Shown here: positions 1 through 5,207 of the stretch, in pieces
How the letters are laid out: each line of letters starts with the position of its first letter
How positions within the stretch are numbered: position 1 is the first letter of the stretch
Assembly: GCA_013812565.1 (NCBI GenBank)
Contig: JACCTF010000137.1
Span: 1 to 5,207, forward strand
Direction: 5' to 3'
Source of the DNA: Pyrinomonadaceae bacterium
GTDB lineage: Bacteria > Acidobacteriota > Blastocatellia > Pyrinomonadales > Pyrinomonadaceae
DNA: 5,207 nucleotides
Translations under genes and position numbers: made by a program
Notes under the pieces: generated by a model
Database searches by the model: none
What the model was told of the DNA's origin: nothing
Seen by the model: the letters and a program-made list of their open reading frames with translations, nothing else

Positions 1-1
1 G

Positions 2-1132
2 GTTGGAGCGGTTGGCTTGGAGGTCGCGCGCCGTCGGTTGTTCGACGTACTGAATGCGCCGAAAGCCGTCGGGCGTCCTGACTTTGATCTGCCCAAGCAC
101 CTCCAGTAAATAATCAACGTCGGCACAGTTCTCGTTGAAGTCGAGCAGATATTTCCAACTGACGGGTTTGCGCCGCCCCTGCTCCAGCGTTTCTGCAACT
201 ACGCGATCAATGCTCACAACGCGTTCGATGTCCCACTTCGCGTCCTCGCCATTCAATTTGATCTTCACATGCGTGATGCCGTTGTAGTTGATCCACTCAG
301 GCAGTGTTTCCGGTAGACCATCGCCGATCCGCTGTTTAATGTCAGCGGCGGTCAGCGGATCAAGCGCGCCCACTGAATGATAGACATGCATGCGAGCCAC
401 TGGCATGCGGCGAACGTAGCGATCTAGATATTCACCACGAAAGTCTATGCCGAGGTAGCGCGCCAGATCATAGGACATCAAGTCGGGACCGTAAGTTTGA
501 TAAGCGCTTCGATTGTGCAGCTTGCCGAACGCGTCATGCATCGCCGCATCGAACGGACTGGCAACCACGAGCATGCACAGCTTTGGAATAAGCGCAGCCA
601 ACTTCAACTCACGCGACACTTCCGCTGCCGCTTGCAGGTAGAGCGGTTCAAGCGCGAAATTGATTTCTATCGGATGACCGTTTCCCTGATATTCAGCGGT
701 GATCTTTTGGATGCGTCCGGCGAGCATCTTCATTGCCCCGAGCGTCGTGTCATACGACATCACGCGAGACGGAAATGCCCACATGTTTCCGAGTGTCATT
801 GAGCCAAAGCCCTGCGCCGCGTGGCCGTCGGAGCTTCGCGCCGTGCAATAAACGTTTAACAGCGTGACGCGATCAACCACACGACCGCCGAATTTGTACG
901 GCGCGCGATACAGGTAGTCCTCAAAGTTGTACGACACTTCCTCAACGCGCATGTCTGTCGCTTTGCTGCGGGTGCGAGGAGTGTTGCGGCCAACCGTTTG
1001 ATTCTGCTGAGCGACTGGCAAGAAGGGAATAATGGTAGAGGCAGCGACGTTGGCAGCTTGTGCACCGGCAACTGTTGCGGCAGTACGTAGCAGAGCGCGA
1101 CGGGTGAGTTGAAGCGGAGCGGGTTTATTCAT
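2..1132 (-). CDS. Tat-exported enolase-superfamily (MR/MLE-type) protein, 3' end cut by window edge
   Basis: Translating the minus strand from the ATG at 1130-1132 gives 377 residues without a stop, running off the left edge. An in-frame TGA three codons upstream (1139-1141) makes this ATG the only standard start; no strong Shine-Dalgarno precedes it. The N-terminus is a twin-arginine signal: TRRALLR at residues 10-16, then an Ala-rich stretch to about residue 31. An MR/MLE-like capping domain follows (about 61-205), with GFGSMTLGN at 108-116 and SPFDAAMHDAFGK at 192-204, resembling the superfamily motif that closes this domain. The barrel then shows KIK (Lys290, Lys292), LDFNE with Asp331, and YVEQPT with Glu364, matching the KxK motif and the first two Mg ligands. 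The third ligand and other catalytic groups lie outside the window. Superfamily members abstract a proton alpha to a carboxylate (racemases, cycloisomerases, acid-sugar dehydratases). The substrate cannot be read here; a sugar acid is a guess from the neighbouring uronate isomerase. Confidence 0.87.
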   Translation of the reverse strand, partial: MNKPAPLQLTRRALLRTAATVAGAQAANVAASTIIPFLPVAQQNQTVGRNTPRTRSKATDMRVEEVSYNFEDYLYRAPYKFGGRVVDRVTLLNVYCTARSSDGHAAQGFGSMTLGNMWAFPSRVMSYDTTLGAMKMLAGRIQKITAEYQGNGHPIEINFALEPLYLQAAAEVSRELKLAALIPKLCMLVVASPFDAAMHDAFGKLHNRSAYQTYGPDLMSYDLARYLGIDFRGEYLDRYVRRMPVARMHVYHSVGALDPLTAADIKQRIGDGLPETLPEWINYNGITHVKIKLNGEDAKWDIERVVSIDRVVAETLEQGRRKPVSWKYLLDFNENCADVDYLLEVLGQIKVRTPDGFRRIQYVEQPTARDLQANRSN

Positions 1133-1246
1133 GATGACTCAAAGGTAACAAATAAGTCCAAAATCTAAAGTCCAAGGTCGAAAGCTAAGGCATGGGACTT
1201 TGGACTCCATCTTGTCACTTGTCGCTGTTGAGCTTGATGCGCAGCT
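1133..1246. repeat. Intergenic gap with degenerate 7-base repeats and a small inverted repeat
   Basis: This 114-base gap separates the isomerase stop from the enolase-superfamily start. On the plus strand, 7-base units recur: cttgtca and cttgtcg at 1211-1224, and aagtcca, aaatcta, aagtcca, aggtcga at 1154-1181. Bases 1169-1179 (agtccaaggtc) can pair with 1196-1206 (gactttggact) over 11 positions with one G-U pair on the plus-strand RNA; on the minus-strand transcript the same position is an A-C mismatch. The loop is 16 bases. A T-rich stretch follows on the minus strand, so weak termination or attenuation between the two genes is possible but unproven. I see no convincing promoter here, and co-transcription of the two genes remains plausible. 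Confidence 0.5.
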
Positions 1247-2572
1247 TTAATCGACTGCGACATATGCTTTCTCTGCGGTGTTGCTTGAATCAAGATTGAC
1301 CCACTGCCGGAAGTTGCCTGAGAAGAGTCGTGCGACATCCCGCTCGATCTCTGAGCGCGTGATCCCTCGTCCGGTGTCACAAAGTCTGTTGTAAGCTTCA
1401 TAGAGCACATCGGCGACACAGTGGCGCGCGTGCGACCATTTGTAGATGAGTTGGTCGAGGACGCGCGCATCCGAGTGTTGCGGGATGAAACTTGTGCCGA
1501 GCATCTCAAGCCGCTCGCGTGTGATTTCGGAGACGATGGACGGGTTGTTCAAAAACCACCAGCATCCGAATACCATCAAGTTGCTGAACTTACGCGCGGC
1601 GACGCAAAGCTCGTGTTGATTTTCGCGCGAGAGCATTGTGACGAGAAAACGATTTTCAGAATGCTCCTCACACAATCGTTCGACGGCATGTACATCAGCG
1701 CTTCCCACACCGTCACCCGCCAAACGCAGTGCCGGGTTCACCCTTCTCCGCACCCCGATCATCATTGCCAATGATAAACGATGCTCACGGCAGACGGGCA
1801 AAACCACGTCGCACATAAGACGATGACGCATCGAATCTTCCGGGAACTGAAAGTCATCAGGCAGCGAGACCGCAAGGTAGCGCGGTTCCATCTGTTTAAT
1901 CCGCTCGTCAAGGAACCGGCGCGTCTCTTTTACTGTGTCGCCGCTCCCATCCATCTCTACTTTGTATCTTTGCTGTCGCATCGCATCCGCGGCTTTGCTC
2001 CACTCATTAAGTATGGGGTCGAGCCTGAGCGCTGCGTGAAAACGGCGGTCCGACTTCGCACCGCTCATCCATGTTGGCATCTCAACGGAGTCGAACGGAT
2101 CGTTCGTCATCACAATGTTATTGACGCACGCAATCTCAAGCACGCGTTCGAGGTAGGCTTCGGCCCGTTGTGTGCGAAAGAACTCGCGCGCCTCGTGTAA
2201 ATCCTTGGCTCGGGTGTTCAAGCCGAGCGCCGCAAGAACCGTGACGACGCCGCGCGTTGCTTCGGAGAGCGGCGTGTTGCGGACGAACAATGTCTCCCAG
2301 ATGAGATCGGCTTGACTGGGCTTCGTCAGTTGCCAGAACTTTGTGGGCGCAATGTCGGATGAGCGAAAGAGTTCAGCGATGAGATAGTGGTAGGTGAGCA
2401 ACTCATCTATGCCCCACAGATTTAACGCGCCGAAAGCGGGCGGGAACAAGTGCGTGTGCATGTCGAAGACGGGCGTGGCGGCAACTATCTCATTCACAGT
2501 GCGGCGTAAGTCCAGCGATGAGACTGTGCCATCTATCTGCGTAGCGTGTGATTCAGTGTGCGCTCTTATCAT
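1247..2572 (-). CDS. uxaC: Uronate isomerase (Bh0493-like, amidohydrolase superfamily)
   Basis: This is a complete 441-residue protein (ATG to TAA). It should interconvert D-glucuronate with D-fructuronate and D-galacturonate with D-tagaturonate (EC 5.3.1.12) in the cytoplasm, the first step of hexuronate breakdown. It closely resembles, from memory, the compact Bacillus halodurans Bh0493 enzyme: shared blocks include WGIDELLTYHYL (53-64), VMTNDPFD (154-161), RFHAALRLDP (177-186), VTMLSRENQHEL (311-322), FGCWWF (335-340) and MLGTSFIPQHSDAR (357-370). Residues expected in the uronate isomerase active site are present: HxH metal ligands His39 and His41, the His62-Tyr63 pair, Arg183, and Asp368 with Arg370 at the end of the barrel. 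The HxH lies about 13 residues further in than I recall for Bh0493, a short N-terminal extension. The start is supported by GGAG eight bases upstream. No signal peptide or membrane segment is visible. The gene lies 114 bases before the enolase-superfamily gene on the same strand, so an operon is possible. Confidence 0.93.
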   Translation of the reverse strand: MIRAHTESHATQIDGTVSSLDLRRTVNEIVAATPVFDMHTHLFPPAFGALNLWGIDELLTYHYLIAELFRSSDIAPTKFWQLTKPSQADLIWETLFVRNTPLSEATRGVVTVLAALGLNTRAKDLHEAREFFRTQRAEAYLERVLEIACVNNIVMTNDPFDSVEMPTWMSGAKSDRRFHAALRLDPILNEWSKAADAMRQQRYKVEMDGSGDTVKETRRFLDERIKQMEPRYLAVSLPDDFQFPEDSMRHRLMCDVVLPVCREHRLSLAMMIGVRRRVNPALRLAGDGVGSADVHAVERLCEEHSENRFLVTMLSRENQHELCVAARKFSNLMVFGCWWFLNNPSIVSEITRERLEMLGTSFIPQHSDARVLDQLIYKWSHARHCVADVLYEAYNRLCDTGRGITRSEIERDVARLFSGNFRQWVNLDSSNTAEKAYVAVD

Positions 2573-2580
2573 CCTTCATA

Positions 2581-2584
2581 CTCC
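2581..2584 (-). promoter_or_regulatory. Shine-Dalgarno site of the uronate isomerase gene
   Basis: On the minus strand GGAG (within acggagtatgaaggatg) lies eight bases before the ATG at 2570-2572. This spacing supports the ATG and the extended N-terminus. A second purine run, AAGG, directly abuts the ATG and is too close to serve. Confidence 0.6.
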
Positions 2585-2600
2585 GTTCCAAGAGATTCGT

Positions 2601-2630
2601 ACACTAGATTACCGGGGACATGACTGTAAA
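2601..2630 (-). promoter_or_regulatory. Weak sigma70-type promoter candidate upstream of the uronate isomerase
   Basis: On the minus strand TTTACA (2625-2630; five of six match to TTGACA) is followed after 18 bases by TAGTGT (2601-2606; only three of six match to TATAAT). A better -10 match, TAATCT (2606-2611), would leave only 13 bases of spacing. The site would put a start point just before the Shine-Dalgarno. The gene needs its own promoter if the hairpins upstream end the GH94 transcript, but this particular match could be chance. Confidence 0.22.
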
Positions 2631-2718
2631 GGACGGAAGCCTTCACCGCTGGGGCACAGAGTTTACGCGGAGAGTTCAGGGCTTTCTAAACTTACAGCGA
2701 TTTTCAAATGCAAGCATA

Positions 2719-2795
2719 AGAAGGCGGAAACCCAAGCGTCTGGCGCGGGCGTCTGGTGTGGCTGCCGATGCCCGCGCCGGACGGTCGCGCCTTCT
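2719..2795. repeat. Large two-tier inverted repeat (REP-like element or structured RNA)
   Basis: An inner stem pairs 2737-2750 (cgtctggcgcgggc) with 2770-2783 (gcccgcgccggacg): 14 positions, all complementary except one T-G at 2741/2779, with a 19-base loop. An outer stem pairs 2719-2726 (agaaggcg) with 2788-2795 (cgccttct) perfectly over 8 bases. The two stems are separated by an asymmetric internal loop of 10 and 4 bases. The left arm and loop also contain an imperfect 13-base tandem duplication (2736-2748 and 2749-2761, beginning gcgtctgg in both). The element lies between two genes of the same orientation and codes for nothing convincing. It resembles dispersed palindromic intergenic repeats, but with one copy in view that cannot be tested. 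A role in mRNA end protection or termination after the GH94 gene is possible. Confidence 0.65.
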
Positions 2796-2845
2796 GCCTC
2801 TCAGCCTCTGCCTGCTCATTCACATGAAACCGCTATAAAGTTGTT

Positions 2846-2880
2846 AAGGCCTCTCTGCTCCTATGGCGGTGAGAGGCTTT
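2846..2880 (-). terminator. Terminator-like hairpin after the GH94 gene
   Basis: Bases 2846-2855 (aaggcctctc) pair with 2871-2880 (gagaggcttt) around a 15-base loop. Seven pairs (gcctctc/gagaggc) are perfect on both strands; the next position is G-U on plus-strand RNA and A-C on the minus transcript, followed by two A-T pairs. It begins 37 bases past the stop of the GH94 gene, a usual place for an intrinsic terminator. The U tract after the stem on the minus strand is poor, so termination may be weak or factor-dependent. A 10-base palindrome, ccacgcgtgg at 2893-2902, lies between the stop and this hairpin. Confidence 0.45.
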
Positions 2881-2917
2881 AGGTATACTAATCCACGCGT
2901 GGCTCGTTTAGATTTTT

Positions 2918-5207
2918 CTAAGTGGTGCTTGTCTCGCGCGTCACTTCGACGTGCTGTTCGTTTTGCGAAAGAGGTTTATCACCAAGCACAATGCGCACGC
3001 GCCGCGTTCGTCTGTCATCGACGAGCGGCACTTCGGCTACGGTCTGCGGCTGATCGTCAATCCATACTTCGGCGACACCGCGACTAATACCATGCGGATT
3101 TTCTACAACTATTTGATAAACGGTCGCGCCATAGCGGTATTTGATTTTGAAATCTCGCCAGCTTCGCGGAATGCATGGCTCGATTCGTAAACTACCACCG
3201 CGAAGTTGAAAGCCAAGTATCGATTCGAGTCCCGCCCGATACATCCAGCTTGCTGACCCTGTGTACCACGACCAACCGCCGCGCCCCGTATGCGGCGGCA
3301 CGGCGTAGACATCACCCGCCGCGACATACGGCTCAACCTTGTACTTGTGCAATCCGGCGCGTGTTGAGGAGTGATTGATCGGATTCAGCAGCGCGAACAG
3401 TTCGCCCGCGCGGTCGCCGTCGCCAAGCATCGCATAGGCGATCAACGTCCATAAGGCGGCGTGTGTATATTGACCGCCGTTCTCGCGCACGCCCGGCACA
3501 TATCCCTTGATGTAACCGGGATCGAGCGCGCTTTTGTCGAAGGGCGGCGTAAAGAGGATAACGAGTCCGTCGCCGCGACGAATCAGGTATTCTTCGACCG
3601 AGGCTAAAGCGCGCGCGGCGCGGTGCGGGTCGGCGGCGCCGGAGATCACGCCCCAGCTTTGCGCAATGGAATCGATCCGGCATTCTTCTGATCGCGCCGA
3701 GCCGAGCGGTGTGCCGTCGTCAAAGTAGGCGCGCGTGTACCAGTCTCCGTCCCACGCCTCTTCTTCAAGCGCACTCCGTAAATCCTCTGCATGCTGGCGA
3801 TAAACTCTTCCGCGCGCAGCATCGACGCGCTCATCGCAGTAAGCGGCGAATCCCTTGAGAGTTGTGTGGAGAAACCAACCGAGCCACACGCTTTCGCCCT
3901 TTCCTTCGTTGCCCACCCGATTCATGCCGTCGTTCCAATCGCCCGAACCCATCAGCGGCAGTCTGTGCGCACCGGTCGCAAGACTGCGGTCGAGGGCGCG
4001 CACGCAGTGCTCATAGATACTCGCCGCTTCTTGCGAGACAGACGGCTGTATGTAGGATTCGTCTTCGCCTTCGGCGAGAAGTGGGGCTTCGATGAAGGGC
4101 ACGGTTTCGTCAAGCACGGAGGCGTCGCCCGTGACGTTAATATAAAAGGCTGTGACGTATGGCAACCAGAGAAGATCATCGGAGAAGCGCGTCCGCACGC
4201 CTCTCCCCGTCGGCGGATGCCACCAGTGCTGCACGTCGCCTTCTTTGAATTGACGAGCCGCGGCGCGCACAATCTGCGCACGCGCGATGCCGGGTCGTGA
4301 ATAGACGAGCGCCATCACATCTTGCAACTGATCGCGAAAACCATAAGCCCCGCCCGATTGATAGAACGCCGAACGCGACCACACGCGACACCCGAGTGTT
4401 TGATAAAGCAGCCAGCGGTTCATGATGGTGTTCATCGCCGCATCCGGCGTTTCGATCTCCACCGTGCTGAGCAGATCATCCCAGTATTGTGTGACTCGGT
4501 CGAACGCTCGGTTGACCGCACCGGCATGACGATACCGAGCGATTGTTGAGCGGACTTCTTCGATTGATTCTCCCTGACCAAGCAGCACGACGATTTCACG
4601 TGTCTCACCCGGCGCCAGTTCAACCATTATCTGCGTCGCCGCGCATGGGTCGAGTCCGGCTCCCGTTCGTCCTGAAAGATGCGTGCGCTGGAGCGCGATG
4701 GGGCGCGCGTGCGAACCGTTGCGACCGAAGAACTCTTTGCGATCACATGTCAGCGTTACCGCCGGGTGCTCGCCCTCGCTTATCACGGAGAAAGCAATGC
4801 GGTTGGCAAACTCGTTATTGTACGGATTTCGCGCGAGAACGGCTCCGGTCGCTTTATCAATCTCTGTAATAATGAGCGGTGCCGACTGGCTGCGCTGCGT
4901 GCCAAGCACCCACTCGGCATAGCTTGTGATCGAGAGTCGCCGCTTTCTGTTTGTTCGATTGCTCAAACGTAGCAGAGAGATTTTCACTGAAACATCAACG
5001 GGCACGAACATCGACAGTTCTTGCGCGATGCCATGACTCGTGTGCTCGAAGATTGTGTAGCCCTGTCCGTGTCTGATGATGTAGGGTTCATTCTCACGAA
5101 TAGGCAGCGGCGTCGGCGTCCAGACCGTGCCCGTTTCTTCATCGCGCAAGTAGATGCATTCGCTTACGGGATCGCTCACCGCATCGTTGGACCAGGAAGT
5201 CAAACGG
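2918..5207 (-). CDS. GH94 phosphorylase-type region of a probable cyclic beta-1,2-glucan synthetase (5' part missing)
   Basis: The frame is open from the right edge to a TAG at 2918-2920 and gives 762 complete residues. Numbering below counts the TTG codon at 5201-5203 as residue 1. That TTG is an internal Leu, because the frame continues upstream with Arg and the fragment starts mid-domain. The order fits family GH94: N-terminal beta-sandwich (about 1-240, with YLRDEETGTVWTPTPLPIRE and RHGQGYTIFEHTSHGI), then the (alpha/alpha)6 barrel with GFRDQLQD (288-295), HWWHPPTGRGVRTRFSDD (326-343), GSGDWNDGMNRVG (419-431), ENGGQYTHAALW (574-585) and WYTGSASW (646-653), and a short C-terminal sheet domain. 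The family's catalytic Asp lies in DWNDG; His581 and Thr648-Gly649 match phosphate-binding positions I recall for GH94. These blocks match the C-terminal end of NdvB/ChvB-type synthetases, large membrane proteins in which GH94 trims the glucan chain before cyclisation. A stand-alone 1,2-beta-oligoglucan phosphorylase is the main alternative, since the diagnostic glycosyltransferase half lies outside the window. Confidence 0.9.
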   Translation of the reverse strand, partial: RLTSWSNDAVSDPVSECIYLRDEETGTVWTPTPLPIRENEPYIIRHGQGYTIFEHTSHGIAQELSMFVPVDVSVKISLLRLSNRTNRKRRLSITSYAEWVLGTQRSQSAPLIITEIDKATGAVLARNPYNNEFANRIAFSVISEGEHPAVTLTCDRKEFFGRNGSHARPIALQRTHLSGRTGAGLDPCAATQIMVELAPGETREIVVLLGQGESIEEVRSTIARYRHAGAVNRAFDRVTQYWDDLLSTVEIETPDAAMNTIMNRWLLYQTLGCRVWSRSAFYQSGGAYGFRDQLQDVMALVYSRPGIARAQIVRAAARQFKEGDVQHWWHPPTGRGVRTRFSDDLLWLPYVTAFYINVTGDASVLDETVPFIEAPLLAEGEDESYIQPSVSQEAASIYEHCVRALDRSLATGAHRLPLMGSGDWNDGMNRVGNEGKGESVWLGWFLHTTLKGFAAYCDERVDAARGRVYRQHAEDLRSALEEEAWDGDWYTRAYFDDGTPLGSARSEECRIDSIAQSWGVISGAADPHRAARALASVEEYLIRRGDGLVILFTPPFDKSALDPGYIKGYVPGVRENGGQYTHAALWTLIAYAMLGDGDRAGELFALLNPINHSSTRAGLHKYKVEPYVAAGDVYAVPPHTGRGGWSWYTGSASWMYRAGLESILGFQLRGGSLRIEPCIPRSWRDFKIKYRYGATVYQIVVENPHGISRGVAEVWIDDQPQTVAEVPLVDDRRTRRVRIVLGDKPLSQNEQHVEVTRETSTT

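Larger units (their letters stand above)
2573..2917. other. 345-base intergenic region between the GH94 gene and the uronate isomerase
   Basis: No convincing gene is present. From the isomerase side outward it holds the Shine-Dalgarno, a weak promoter candidate, an unremarkable stretch (about 2631-2718), the two-tier inverted repeat (2719-2795), a pyrimidine-rich stretch with repeated gcctct units (about 2791-2817), the terminator-like hairpin and the small palindrome. Short open frames crossing it on the plus strand have no recognisable protein features. The two flanking genes share a strand, but the length and the hairpins argue for separate transcription units. Confidence 0.6.

Noticed and set aside
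856..1071. 71-codon open frame on the minus strand
   Set aside because: It is out of frame within the verified enolase-superfamily gene and has no features of its own.
1421..2200. Open frames on the plus strand at 1421-1774 and 1781-2200
   Set aside because: Both are antisense to conserved blocks of the uronate isomerase and have no independent support.
2651..2685. Stretch with gcacagag and cgcggagag resembling short repeat remnants
   Set aside because: The units are too short and irregular to define a repeat from a single window.
2620..2838. 72-codon open frame on the plus strand in the intergenic region
   Set aside because: It has no Shine-Dalgarno or recognisable protein features and crosses the two-tier inverted repeat, so it is better explained as non-coding.
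2394..2882. 162-codon open frame on the plus strand spanning the isomerase start and the intergenic region
   Set aside because: It overlaps the start of a well-supported gene antisense and runs through an inverted repeat and the terminator-like hairpin. The translation looks non-native, with clusters of Cys, Arg and Pro and no domain.
3791..4300. 169-codon open frame on the plus strand inside the GH94 gene
   Set aside because: It lies wholly antisense to a strongly recognised GH94 coding region, and its translation shows no recognisable domain. It is a shadow of the GC-rich codon use of the real gene.
5201..5203. TTG as a possible start codon of the GH94 gene
   Set aside because: The frame remains open upstream to the window edge, and the sequence here corresponds to the middle of the GH94 beta-sandwich region, so this is an internal leucine codon of a truncated gene.

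Overview
The window carries three protein genes, all on the minus strand, so transcription runs from right to left. In that order they are: (1) the C-terminal end of a large GH94-family protein, most likely a cyclic beta-1,2-glucan synthetase of the NdvB/ChvB type, cut by the right edge; (2) a complete uronate isomerase of the compact class typified by Bacillus halodurans Bh0493; (3) the first 377 residues of an enolase-superfamily (mandelate racemase/muconate lactonizing enzyme type) protein with a twin-arginine export signal, cut by the left edge. I verified the third gene by translating the minus strand codon by codon. It is open from its ATG at 1132 to the window edge.

Layout from the left: 2-1132, exported enolase-superfamily protein; 1133-1246, a 114-base gap with degenerate 7-base repeats and a small inverted repeat; 1247-2572, uronate isomerase with a good Shine-Dalgarno site; 2573-2917, a 345-base gap with a weak promoter candidate, a large two-tier inverted repeat (2719-2795) and a terminator-like hairpin (2846-2880) just after the GH94 gene; 2918-5207, GH94 gene fragment. 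I see no tRNA, rRNA, CRISPR array, insertion sequence or phage gene.

The window looks chromosomal and moderately GC-rich. The Tat-exported enolase-superfamily protein, the Bh0493-like isomerase and the heptameric intergenic repeats suggest a Gram-negative environmental bacterium. Acidobacteriota (Blastocatellia-like) is my best guess, but this is an impression and not a measured assignment.

Functionally, the isomerase interconverts hexuronates and ketohexuronates at the start of glucuronate/galacturonate breakdown. The enolase-superfamily neighbour could act on a sugar acid, which would fit a uronate theme, but its export signal places it outside the cytoplasm where the isomerase works. The glucan synthetase is separated from the other two by a hairpin and a long gap and is probably a different transcription unit. 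I found no clearly new system. The items most worth a second look are the exported enolase-superfamily protein with unusual ligand spacing and the large structured inverted repeat.
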